This document shows, piece by piece, positions 13,001 to 24,097 of a stretch of 64,000 nucleotides of DNA; position 1 is the first letter of the stretch; the number at the start of each line of letters is the position of its first letter. Location: positions 3,348,001 through 3,412,000 of the forward strand of contig JAALGY010000023.1 in the NCBI GenBank assembly GCA_032358165.1, in the 5' to 3' direction. Below the pieces are notes generated by a model. That model saw only the letters and a list, made by a program, of their open reading frames with translations. It was not told where the DNA came from and did not search any database. This DNA comes from Diplosphaera chodatii. Lineage: Eukaryota; Chlorophyta; Trebouxiophyceae; Prasiolales; Stichococcaceae. A program made the position numbers and the translations under genes.

Positions 13001-13643
13001 GAGAGCAGATGCCATGTGGCGGCGCTGTGCTGCACCAGTAGTCGTCTTTCTGCTGGAGTGTCAGCTCACGGGCGCTCAACAGCTGTCACCGGTGGCTGGT
13101 GCTGCCGCCGCCACACAGCCTGGCTGGTGCTCCGACAGGTGTGTCCCGCCGGCCTGTGCGCCTCGCGCAACGCAACGCTGGCGGCGCGGTCGCTGGCGGC
13201 GACGTGCGACGGCATGGCGCCGGCCGCCTCCGGACCTGCCGACCTCAGCTGGCCCGAGCTGCTGACGGTCACCTGCGGTATGCCTGCTGTTGCATGCTGG
13301 TGAAAACCTGTTGTAGTGGTAGGCAGGTGGTCACGCCATTTTTGGGTAATGCTAGGCCACTGCAGTCATGTACCGCATGCTGTGGGTGCTGGTGTCTCCA
13401 CCAAGCGACCAAGGTCTTCCTTCACTGCAGTGGTCGGCCTCTGCAGAACTGTTCGACAAACTCGAGTGTACATACGGTGCAGGGCTGGAGGCGTTGGCGT
13501 CACAGGCCTTCAAAGATGCCGCCACCTGCTGCGGCAGCAACTGCACCACCAATCCCGGCTGCGATTATGCACGTATTGGAGCCCTGATCTCGGGCTTCCC
13601 AAACCTGCAGCTCAATGGTGCCGCCGGCTCTGGCATCTGCTGA
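10053..13643 (+). CDS. Secreted Cys-containing protein (paralogue 2)
   Basis: The ATG at 10053 (context CAGCCATGG) opens a signal peptide (MACTGRFVATLALLLASC, cleaved near VTDA-A). Exons 10053-10239, 10499-10628, 10774-10874 and 11102-11173 join in phase and match the divergent neighbour: GYSLAFDSQPCSYG with GYSLGPVTTNPCAYTY, and FGYNASALYCP with GYDPTVTYCPG, with the same phase-1 junctions after exon 1 and after YCP. Further coding blocks are seen near 11530-11700 (SSYFSMSDWIARSGCG), 12047-12165 (DLVMHNAPEALYDASGYN), 12390-12600 (an Ala/Gln-rich block), 12800-12990 and 13130-13277 (CPAGLCASRNATLAARSL). The last exon, 13447-13643, contains CTYGAGLEAL and ATCCGSNCTTNPGCDY before TGA. Splicing between 11.2 and 13.4 kb is incomplete in my reading. 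No known domain; it lacks the Pro/Thr linker of its partner. Confidence 0.6.
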
Positions 13644-14850
13644 GTGTGGTACACACGGCCTTCGCTTTCTCACAGCCCAAGACATGTGCAACAGCCTTGT
13701 ATCAGTAGTACTTAGCGGTGAGGTATGGAACAGTTGCCAGGTTGGCATGCAGACGTCATCGTGACTATAGCTAGTTTTGCACTTGGTCCGCTCGCAAAAC
13801 AGCCTGCAGAGGACCGGATTTCGTCGCATGGCAGATGGCAGTCCTTGGTTGATGGCAAAGCAACACGGGTGTCCGGTTTGAATTCCTACTTGGTGTCGAG
13901 GCATGCACTTGTCACATGCAGCAACCTGTCAGCGAAGTGATCCACCATTCACAACCACAAACACGCAGCCCATGCCATGTCACGTGTCAGTAGGACGTGC
14001 TCCGCATGTGTGCTGCATCCACACGACCTTCCATCGAACTTTTGTGTCTTGCTAAAGTGGCCCCCCAGCTCATGAAGAGCACTAGCACCAGGCTGTCAGA
14101 TGCCGCCCTGGGTCAGGCAAGCACGTTGCCATCCTGCATCAGCCACAACATCTTGATCAGTCACCTCTCCTGACGGACGGCATGCCAAAACCTTTGCAGG
14201 GCAACACCGCTGTACCAGAGATAGTAGACGATATCGTCAGGCTGCATGCATGCCGGCGTCAGCGGGATATCGTGCTGCACATGCACTCAGTATCCCTGGG
14301 CATTTGCTGGGCGAGCCATGTCATCACCTGGTGCCGTCCCCGACTCCCTGCCAAACGTCCCCATGGGTGGCGGCTAGCTCCGCACGACAACTGCGCCCCA
14401 CATGCTGCGGGGAGAACCTACGGCATGGCAGCCGCGACTGCATTATAACAGAGCACCGCCAGCAGAACCCCACTCAGCACCAGCCAGCTGCCACGCTCAG
14501 AGGACGATGTACGGCAATGCCACATGCGCTGCCGGAGAACCCCACCTGTTGCTGGCAAGACGAGTGCCGCCTGCAGTCGGGAATCCCCTTTGCAGCGCCA
14601 GCCACCCCTGCTGCGCCATTCTCCCTGGCCAAGGCTGCGGTTCGGCTGGCCTTGCTGTGGCTGTGATGAGTACTATGCACGGGATGCTGCTGACTGCTTG
14701 GTTGACATGTCTGCAGCCACGGGCACAACACCAGTTGCGAGAGAAACATGGCGAGTTGTTGACAAAGTGTTTGAAAATGTCTTTGAGGTGCCAGCTTGGC
14801 CTACGTGTGCTGCTGGGACAGGTCTGGGCAAAGTGCCTCAGGTGCAGGGA
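13644..14850. other. Intergenic stretch, no supported gene
   Basis: Open frames here are short and have neither recognisable motifs nor consistent splice partners. The right part may belong to the decayed duplicate that is clearly recognisable from about 14.9 kb. Confidence 0.45.
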
Positions 14851-15164
14851 CTGAGCGGAGGCTTGGTCTGGCAGGGCTTCAGCACATGACAACGCACCCC
14901 ATAAAGAGCGCCCAGGATGCGCTGCCATCAGGTTGCCGTGCTGCCCCGCGCCCCACCCTGCAGCACCTGGCTGTACGCCTCGCTGACGGCTGCAGCACGC
15001 GGGGGATGCAGCACTGCCAGACTCAGTCACGGCCCTGCAGCCAGAGTCGGGGCCTGCAAGCCCAAGCACAGAAGCTCTGTTGTCCGATGCCAACCTTTGC
15101 CCCTGCTCAGCTGCAGTAGGGGCGCATGCCACAGCGCTGCAGGATGCGGCTTTGCCTACCCTGC

Positions 15165-15201
<37 letters not shown>

Positions 15202-16000
15202 GCTTCTTTGTTGGCACCAAGGCGGCTGTATTCCGTCTAACAGTGATCCTCGCCAGTGTGGGGTCTGCTGCAGGGTGTGTGCACAAGGCCCCTCGGACTG
15301 GCGGGGCCTGTTGACCATCACATCCGCACCCCTTGGCAACACGCGCCACCCAGCAAGGCTGCGCTTCTGCAGCTCAGCTGCTGGCGGGTAGCTCACGCTG
15401 CATCTGCGCCGAGGGACCCGACTACGCAGCAGCAACGTGCTGCAGCGCGTGTGCTGCGGATGCTGGAGAGCTGCCGCTTTCCCTGTCGAGGCACAAGCAG
15501 CACATCCGTCATTCAACGACTGCTTGATCCAGCAGTCAGCCATTCGTCATGGTTCAGCAGCATGCAGCAGGTTGCATACGACGAAGTGCCGAGGTGTACC
15601 TTTGTGTCGATGCAGCCGTGCTGCCGCTCCCACAGGCACGCCTTCTGTAGCCAGCGAACTAGTGCAGGCACATTGCCGGGCTGCGGCTGCGAGAACCTCC
15701 CTCTGAGCCACAGCAGCGGGGCGCACAGTGATGCCCAATGGTGCTTCAGGTGCCCTGACATGACCGCAATGTAACCCTTGATCTGGTGGTGCACAGTCTG
15801 GCGTGTGGCGTGTGTCAGCAATGCATCAAAAACCGCAAACTGCGGGCCAGCAATGGACAAATACCTGAGGGACGCTTGAGCTGCAGGCCGCCAGCCACCC
15901 ATGCGGCACGCGGCTGATGTCGCATGGCCAGCCCTCCAGCCGTGCCTGTGCGGGTTCGTGTAGCGGGCTAGGTAGCAGGCTGGAAGCAGAGCCTGCAGGG
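14850..16000 (-). pseudogene. Truncated, decayed copy of the 5' half of the YqaJ gene
   Basis: Blocks of this region match 3.95-4.8 kb in the same order and orientation. At 15260-15310 is the counterpart of the AHTLQQTPH segment; at 15430-15490 a block matching the first coding residues of the nuclease exon; at 15580-15740 a block whose minus-strand frame reads ALVRWLQKACLWERQH and GCIDTKV, near-identical to the 4.3-4.5 kb frame; and at 15740-15960 weaker similarity. The frame upstream of the conserved block differs by one base between the copies. No SPDGLV, EIKCP or other YqaJ catalytic motif occurs in 13.7-17.2 kb, so this copy lacks the nuclease core. A Ser run encoded by a CTG repeat replaces the Gln-rich part. 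I call it a relic; a shortened expressed protein cannot be excluded. Confidence 0.55.
15166..15200. repeat. (GCT/CTG)n trinucleotide repeat
   Basis: About twelve uninterrupted CTG-type triplets. Read on the minus strand in the relic frame they encode a run of Ser, where the parent copy at about 3.9 kb has Gln-rich coding sequence. Confidence 0.9.
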
Positions 16001-17278
16001 GATGTGAGCACTGTCAACAATGGCACCCTGCCTGACCAGGGACGCATGTCGTCCGTCTGACAGCATGAGCAGCTGGCCTCACCCGTCTGCCAGCTCGTGA
16101 TGCCGCTCCTTGCATGGGCCCCAGGCAGCTGGGATTCGGCTGCACACGGCCCAGTGATTTGTTGCGTCAGTGGGTGCACGACGCGTCCATGCCCTGTTGC
16201 GAAATGTCGATCTGACGAGGCCAGATGACAGCAGACAGTCCTTTACACTTCTAAGAACGAGCGCATGGTGAACAGGCCGTCGGCAACCCCGTGTGCTGCG
16301 CGGACGAGCAAATGGACCTGATGCAAACTGACGTGGACGTATTGTTCACGGGGTCAAGCTCTTCCTGTACGCGCAGCCACACGCATGATGGTCCCTGCAG
16401 TATCTGCCGGACTGCGACAGACTTGGCCTGCACTAAACCGGGAGTCGAGCGGTGGTGGAGTGCATTGCTTTCCTGCGCCCTCGAGCGATTACACGTGGTA
16501 TGATGCTAGCGTGACGTGGCAATTGACGTGGATCGGGCCGACTCGGTGCATGCTCGCTATTGAGCACCTCATTCTTCACTTGCATGTCTTGGACTATTCG
16601 GTGAGCTAGAGACGCTGCAGCAGCAGCGTGGTCGGGCGCGCCTGGGCGGCAAGGTGCAAATGGCATCAGAGGGCCCTGCGACGCCCCATTAGTAGTGAGC
16701 ACCCGCACCGCAGAAGCGACGATCTGGTAACAGCCGGGCGCCGCTGTATGCCCTATTCCAGCGCGACAATCCTTCAAGCGGGTCGTGGTGCACTCATGCC
16801 GCCACAGCCAAGAATATTGGGTGTCGGAGCTTTGCCTTGATCTGGCATCCGTCGTGGCTATAGCGATCCACTGAGCGTGGCCGAGCGTGAGATCTGTGTC
16901 GCGCATGTATTTGCCAGGCAACCACGCTGGCCGTTCCGCGCGGGACGCTTCACGCCCGTCGCCCTGCAAGGCCATCCTATTCCAGGAAACATGTTGAAGC
17001 GCCTCAGGCAATGCGTTTCGATGCTGCTGGCTGAGCACTGAGACTCTTGTTCGATACTAGGCCCATCTCCGATACTGTGTACCTCCGCTGCAGCCTACTG
17101 GGCGGAACTCGCACTCTTCAGAGCAGCCACCTGAGTGGCCCTTGACAGGTGACAGCACCCACGCACACGGCAGGCTTTGACTGAAATGTCTTTCCTCTGT
17201 GCAGGTGCAGCCCAAAGGATCCGGCCGGCATGCAGGTCGTGACACGGTGAGAGGGTCCGACAGACCAGGGTGGTCACC
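16001..17278. other. Intergenic stretch with one uninterpreted minus-strand open frame
   Basis: A minus-strand open frame of about 200 codons (17038-16433) is the longest here, but it has no recognisable motif and no clear splice signals. The region upstream of 17279 should hold the promoter of PARP gene A. Confidence 0.4.
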
Positions 17279-19157
17279 ATGCTGCCAGCAGATTCTGCGG
17301 ACCTGTCAGCCCTGCTGAACGACGAGCTGGAGAATGTTTCCATGGCGTCGCTCCCGCTAACAGGTACAGCCTATACAATGCGGTGCTGCGTGATCGCATG
17401 GTGAAGTTGGTGAGTACTTGGGCCGTCATTTTCGAGTTGCCTCATGTATTCCTCATATCTCCCTCCATCTCCGTGCAGCAGAGAGTCAACCCCGCAAGAG
17501 GCAGCGACACGCAAAACGCTCAGTCCAGCTGGAATGCGGACAGCCGCCGCAGCAGCAGCATGCTCCCAGATCAGTTGCACATGCGGCACGCGCAGGTGCC
17601 GACGACATGTGCAGGGACGTGTTCCTTGACACACGGCTGAGCGCACCCGACCTCGTGTCGTGGAGAGGCATACGAGGCTCAGCACGGCTTGCAGCCGAGC
17701 TGACGGACCTGCAGGCCATCTTTGCCCGCGGCCACCTGCCTCAGGTGCCTGCCACCTGCGTAGCCTCCGTGCGGTCTACCTTGGGGCATTGCAGTACACG
17801 CTTGCTGTGTAAGGCTGTCCACCCCTGTGTCCTCTTCGCGAACCTCTTGTCCAGCGCTGTCGATGCTGTACTGCAGTTGGCAGAGCGGCCGAGGACGGGC
17901 CGTGACGTCTTCAACTGGCAGCTCAAGCTGCACAACTTCGACGATCGCTGCTCAGGTGGGGCAATGCGACCTTGCCAGATGTGCAGCATGAATGGCTGCT
18001 GAGACGTTAGACGGCTGTGAAGATTACTCTGCAAAGGTCCTCATCCGCACGTATTTCTTGATGAACGTGTGCCTGCTCGCTCCTGTGTGCTATGCCGAAG
18101 TACTGCCGGTGCAGGCGGCAGGAAGCTCAACTCGGACCTGCGCGAGCTGGGCCGCCGGCACGGCCAGGCGCACCTGCTGCTGGAGGCGGTGTTCCCGCGG
18201 GACTACCCCGACCAGCCGCCCGTGCTGCGCGTCCTGACCCCCCGCTGCATCGAGTGAGCCGTCTTGTTGGACGCTGCTTCGCCATGCCTCGCCTGAGGTT
18301 CTGGCAGCTGCGCACGGCCGGCATGACCCAGGAGCTGCCCTGTACTGCACTGCCGGCTGGCGCTGCAGACTGCCAGTGCTGTTTGCAGACTGACGGGGAA
18401 TGTCACGCGAGATGGCGCGGTGAACATATCGGCGCTGAAGCCGCCGAGTGGTCCGGGCACCTGGTGCCCCGACATGTGCTTCAAGCACATCCTGGCCATG
18501 GCCATATACAGCATGTGCGGCGAGGCAGCCCTGCTACAAGTGCCGTGGCTGATGTGCTTACTGTGACGGTCTGAGCTGACTGCATGCTGCCATCTGGGCG
18601 TGACGTACACCCAGTTAGTCATGCATACCATGCACCCTGCTCGTGGCCAACGTGCCACCTGTGCGTACACCATTGAATGCAGGGAGAACTGTGGTACCGT
18701 GCGTCTGTGCGGCAGAACGGTGACACTCGGCGGCGGATCGCCCAGGGTGACGCTCGACAACACAGGTGTCATGAAGGGTTACAGCCAGGTGGGGAGCGGA
18801 GCAACAGCTGCTTGCATTGCGGCCGATGCTGCAGTTGCCTGTCAGTTTTCTATGTTCTGCATGCTCACGAAAGTCTCTGTGATGCTGCAGCCAGCGGGCA
18901 GGAATTGCAGTCGGCTATCACCTGATCCCATCTTCAGCAAGGTGAAGGCGTTCGGCAGCCGAACTCGCCCGATGCATTCGTGCAGCATGGATCAGCAGGC
19001 CGCGCTGCCACAGCTGCTTGACTCAGCGCAGCACACCTCTACATTGACAGCCGAATCTCCCACGGTCTTCCGGCTGACGTGCACCGAGCACTTGGATGAG
19101 CAGCGGCCACAGCCACAGCAACATCTAAGCGCCGCGTGCAGCCCAGATACTCCCTCC

Positions 19158-19326
19158 TCAGCTTCAGATGGCAGTAACACAGAATCAGCTCCAGATGGCA
19201 GCGACACAGAATCAGCTCCAGATGGCAGCGACACAGCATCAGCATCAGATGGTAGTGATACAGAAGCAGCTTCAGATGACAGTGACACAGAACCAGCTTC
19301 AGATGGCAGTGATACAGAATCTGAGC
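19158..19326 (+). repeat. 27-base coding minisatellite, DGSDTESAP units
   Basis: About six imperfect copies of a 27-base unit inside exon 7 of gene A. Each encodes nine residues of the form DGSDTESAP, giving a highly acidic Ser-rich tract. SDTE repeats are typical casein-kinase-2 target sequences. Genes B and C have no such tract, so it expanded after the duplication. Confidence 0.85.
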
Positions 19327-21464
19327 TGCGGCTCAGCCCAGAGCCACAGCGGCGGCGGTGGCGGCAGGAGAGCAATCCAGTGCCCTGCTCGATCTCGATC
19401 GACGAGATGGACGTCTGGTTCGCTGCCATTTTCAGCATGAATGGCGGCACGGGAGGCGGTGCAGACTCGTGCGCGCTCTCAGCTGACGAGTGCCTGGTCT
19501 CAGCTGATGAGCGCATAGCCTCCGCGCAGACGTCTACTGTCGACAACAGTGCAGGTGAACCACCCATCCATATCCTAAGTTCCAGCAGGTGTGAAGGCCC
19601 CTTGCAAGGCCATGGCGAGTTCTCGGCTGTTGGTTACTGCACAGTCTGCAGCCCCTGGGCTGCAGTGGCGGTAGGCACCATGGGTGTCCTGATGCTGCAG
19701 CTTCGCCCCGTGCAGACAGCGACCCCTGGAGGGCGCCCACCCCGCAGTGGGACGAACCAATGGCTGCAGGCACTTGGGAGTCGCCCATCATTCTCGAGGA
19801 CAGCCCCAGCCCCGCCCTCAAACCCCGCAAGCGGTGTGCTGACCCCGCAGCAAAGCCTTTGCTGCTTCTTGCATCGCTGGGCACAGCGTGTGCATTGCCA
19901 TGCCACCCCACGTATGCTTTGGCTGATCTGCAGTTCGGTTCTTGATGCAAGAAGCACAGTTGCAGGCAAGCAAGCAGTCAGTGTCAACATCCCAGGTCAC
20001 GGATCGAGTGGCCGCTGTGTGAAGCGGCCCCCTTCTGCGCGCCAACGCTGCCGGCCTTGGTGACCAGCTGGTGGCCGCCGCCGCCGCCGCTGCTGCCCGA
20101 CTCGCCGATTGGCACCTGGGACTTGCTGGCGGCACCAATGGACGGGGCGCCGCCTGCAGACGAGGCTACAGATGAGGAGATGAGACAGGTGCGTTGACGG
20201 TCAGCTACGTCATGTCATCTGCCACGCAGGTCGTCTTGCCACGGTGCCGCCGCAGGCCACCAGCGCACTGCGCAAGAGCAGGACACTTCTGCTGTCCTGC
20301 CACGTTCAGGTGGTGGACCTGGCGACTGCGCCAGACTGGCTGCCGGTCACACCATCTGATGGGAATGGCGCACAGTCGGAACTCCAGCAGGCGTGCACCC
20401 TGAGCGCTCGGCTTGATGCTCAGATGCAGGTGACACACGAGAATGAGGTCATGAGTGCACTGCGCCTAAGCAGCATCAGCTGCTTGGTGCTGCAATCCGT
20501 TCAGTGCACCGCCTGTCGTCCGTCCAGCTGCAGGCACAGCGTGTCCAGCCAGTGCAAGGGTGCAGTGCTGTGGCCTGTACCTAGCTGCAAGACAGCACGG
20601 TGACAGGGGGCATCTCGCCTGCCTGGGGCACATGGCATGCGATACTTAAGATGACGCTGCTGTGACCCTGGCTGCTAGGCAATGCAGGATGAGCGGGCGG
20701 CTGCGGAGGCCAGCGCCTCGCTGGCGCCCCGTCCTGAGCACTGGTCCCCGGCCCGGGATGCGGCGGCGGCTGCAGAGTACGTGACGCTGGACAGCTGGGG
20801 GCGCCACAGCGAGGAGGTCGAGACCATCCTGCAGGCCGTCGAGCGGTGCAGAACGGTGGGCTGGTGGCAGCAGGCTTCCTCATGTGCTGTCCGATGCCGA
20901 ACGGTGCTGCTGCTTGCAAGCATCATGCTGCTGGGCACTGTTGACTAGTCAGCAAGCCAAATGGGGTGCTGGAAGGGATGTGAGCATCCAGGTTTGCGAC
21001 AAGGTGGTCTCAGGAGCTGCAGACGTGCCTGCTGGACCTTCATACGAGGCCCTGCGCACTGCACTGTTATAGATCTCAAATGACATAGGGCATGAGGCAT
21101 GAGGGCTGCAGGAGTTGGCCATACAGTGTATGGCAATGCACATTCAGTGCAGCAATGCAGTCGCTGTACTGACACTTCCAAGCTGCCGCGCTGCTGTGCA
21201 TGCAGGTGCCGAGGCACCGTGTGATCCAGATCGTCAGGGTGCAGAACCCGCGCCTGTGGACCAAGTACGTCATCCGCCGGCAGGAGGTGCCCGCAGCCGC
21301 TCAGCGGCATGCCGCCACAATATGCAGAGGACACAGGCTGCTAGCTTATGTGACAGTCCCCGCAGTAGTGGGCTGTTCCTTCAGCGCGCAGGTGGTGGAT
21401 CTGGAGGGGTGGGCAGGCAGAGAGGAGCGCCTGCTGTTCCACGGCTCCAACCCAGGTGCTGGCA

Positions 21465-21486
21465 GGGTTTAGGGTTTAGGGTTTGG
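21465..21486 (+). repeat. Interstitial telomere-like repeat (TTTAGGG)n
   Basis: Two full TTTAGGG units plus flanking partial units lie in the intron directly after the exon encoding the PARP active-site His in gene A. Further single units occur in P4-ATPase introns at 58446-58455 and 63722-63739. The unit is the plant/green-algal telomere type. Confidence 0.8.
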
Positions 21487-24097
21487 CAAGCAGGGGTGAT
21501 GCGACGGCTTTGTGCATGTTCCTGACACGTGGCAGCTGAGCCGTGTTAGCCCGGCGTGGCCGCTGCATGGTCCCACCGTGTTGCTTGTGCTGCCGTGCAG
21601 CCACGCTCGCGGTCATCACGCACGAAGGTGTGCCGCTGGGACGGACCCACTTGCTGAGCTGCTCTCGGCCTTGCCCACCTCAGCTGCCCCTCAGACGGCC
21701 TGCACGTAGTCGGCACTTGTTCCCGCCGGCCCACTCTGATGATGCGCTACTGCTGTTGCAGGGTTCGACACCCGTGTCTCCAGCCTGAGCGGCGCTCTGG
21801 GCACCGGCTGCTACTTCGCAGCACCTGTCCTACTCTCTGGGCTACCTGGCGACGGTGACCACTGTGCAAGAGCCCAGGCCTGCTTGATACTGCTCCGACG
21901 CTGCGTCGAGCACAGTTTGTTGGAACACGCTCTGCCGCTCTGTGCTCAGCATGTGCTGGGCCGCCTTGATCCCCGAGCGGGGGCGCCTTGTGTGTGGCGC
22001 TGCCCGGCACTGCACTGTCCTGGCAGTTTGAGGCCCCAAAATGCTGGCGCTGACACACGCCAGTCCGCTGACGCCTGCACCACGCTGCTGCTTGCTGCAG
22101 CGCGGCGTGGGTGCCACGGAGCCCGTGCGGGCTGAAGTGTCGTCACTGCTGCCTCAGATCTCATTCGCCAAGGAGGAGCTACGGCAGGTGAGCAGACCTG
22201 TCGGCAACTCATCACTGGATCCAAGCCTGAGCAGTACAGGATGGTGCGCAGTCATTGCCACGCGGGGCCCGCAGGCCTGCTTGGTGGACAATTTGATATT
22301 GCAATGAATGAACGGGGGTCAGGTGCACCAGCTGCAACCTCTTGCGAGCATTGCTGTGGCAATGGCAGCGGCTTGCGCAACCAACATTTGGGTGGCGCCT
22401 CCCTCCGACGCAGGCGCACGCAGCGCAGGACGCAGCACAGCAGGCGGCGCAGACGGCACGGCAGCAGCTCAGAAGTGCGGAGGACGCATACAACACGGCA
22501 TCGGAGCTGTATGAGGATGACGCCGCATTTCACCTAATCTGCCCGCCCAGCATGGTGTGTATGATGCTTGTTGCTGTGCCCCAACTTCTGCACTCAGGCC
22601 CGTTTTGCAGTCACTTGTGCTCTGGTGTGCACATTTGAAAAACACACAGCAGGTTGCACAGGTGTCCAGCGGCCTCTTTGGTACACTGCAGGCTGTTGTG
22701 TGCAACCCAGCCATGCCATTTGCAGGCTGTGCAGCATCAGCACGACCTCCTGCGTCCTGTTGCACAGCTAATGGTGTGTTACGACACGGACCCCTGCTGC
22801 AGGACTGGCCCGCCTGCATTGTGCCGAAGATGCTGTCGCGACAGTTCTGGCTGGCGTTGCGGCTGAGCGAGCTGAGGGTGGCCACGGCCGCACATGACCC
22901 GTGCGAATCGGTGACAACGGCAGTGAGTGTTTGCACCATTGGCCTGGAAGAAGCAGCCCTCGACTGCTGCGAGATCTTTCGCATGTTCACTCTTGCACAT
23001 GTCCTGCTGATGTTGGTGCATCTGTTGGAGATGTAGCAGTACTCTGCTGAGAGAAGCAGCCGGCGCATCTGCTGGCATGCGCAGCATGCTTGCCCTGCGG
23101 CCGCCTGCCGTTGGCGCCAGCCAGCATGGCGCTGCCGGGCAGGCGCCTGACACTCCTCCCGCACCCCTGCAGGCCGCGCATCGGACGGCGGCGGCGATCG
23201 CAGACCTCACGGCGCTGCGCAGGCGGGCGAGGCGGGTGCTGCAGCGCAGGGCCTCCGAACTGGCCGCCGGCCCGCCGCCACCAGACCCGGGGTTCTCCTC
23301 CTGGGACCTGCCCGCCGGCCGCCAGTCCAGTGCGCGCCGCACCCAGCAGCTGACGGAGCACATGTCCATGCCGCTGCTGCTGTGATGAGCACACCGCCGC
23401 GCCTGTCGGCAGGCGCTGTGGCAAGCAAGATCGGCAGGCGCTGTTGCACGCCATGTGTCATGACGGGCCACAAGTGTCGACCCGTTGCTGCAGGCACGCT
23501 GGCGCCGCCATACGCGGGCGCCATCATGGTCGCCCTGTGCCGCGTCACGCTGGGCCGCACCGTGCCGGTGAGCAGCCCCAGCTTCCTTGAACCCTAGCAC
23601 GCTGACACAGCCTAGTCTGCGATGCCGCAAAGCCGGTGTACCTATGCAAAGTTGTGCTTCCCATGGTTGCTCGCTGGCATACAGCATGGACGCCAGACGT
23701 CAGCTGAATGGTACCGAGCTCGTGCGACAGCCGTGGACTTGCCACACACAGTGGTGCGTCTGTGTGGTCCCCGTCCAAAAGTGGTCCCCTCCGGCTGTGC
23801 CAATGTCAGCAAGGTCCATCCTGTCATGTGTGGCTGGCTGCAGGGGCACCCTCGCCTGCGGCGGGCGCAAGACAACGCCGACAGCACCACGGCAGATGGC
23901 TGCGGCTATGCGGTCAGTGATGCATGTCGAGACCTGGCAGCGAGCATCCACGCAAGATGCGTGTGAAGCTTGCAGATGGTTACATACGGCGTCCTGCCTG
24001 ATGGTCTCCAGCAGGTCACGCAAGTGGAAGTGCCCATATGCAGGTGTACGACAACTCTCAGGCGTATCCAGAGTACGTGCTGTGGCTCGACCCGTAG

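Larger units (their letters stand above)
17279..24097 (+). pseudogene. PARP gene A: UBE2Q-like E2 (active-site Cys replaced) + coiled coil + PARP domain, frameshifted
   Basis: Exons: 17279-17363, 17479-17744, 17877-17955, 18115-18253, 18389-18514, 18683-18788, 18891-19554, 19716-19833, 19996-20188, 20310-20429, 20679-20855, 21206-21286, 21392-21455, 21601-21627, 21762-21854, 22101-22187, 22414-22554, 22803-22910, 23173-23329, 23494-23567, 23844-23912, 24044-24097 (TAG). Every junction is in phase except across 21762-21854, which is 2 bases short of its homologues. Domains in order: basic cluster PRKRQRHAKR; UBE2Q-like E2 (DVFNWQLKLHNF, FPRDYPDQPPVLRVLTPR, then DGAVNISAL where the active-site Cys should be); a long acidic Ser/Asp repeat; a SIM-like SPIILEDSPSP followed by KPRKRC; a coiled coil; and a PARP domain (RPEHWSP, RVQNPRLWTKY, LFHGSN, GCYFA) interrupted by coiled coil, ending CRVTLGRTVP and YDNSQAYPEYVLWL. 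The frameshift near 21820 truncates the catalytic domain just after its Tyr. Near-perfect exon conservation suggests recent loss, or a sequencing error. Confidence 0.75.

Noticed and set aside
15166..15200. CTG repeat as a possible functional homopolymer tract
   Set aside because: It lies inside the decayed duplicate and changes the encoded residue relative to the parent copy; simple slippage explains it.
16433..17038. Minus-strand open frame of about 200 codons before PARP gene A
   Set aside because: No domain motif, no splice partners and no paralogue in the window. It may be chance; listed only as intergenic content.
18600..20063. A 487-codon continuous plus-strand open frame that looks like a single-exon gene
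   Set aside because: It runs through two predicted introns of PARP gene A. Only 18891-19554 and parts of the flanking exons fit the phase and paralogue alignment; the rest is read-through.
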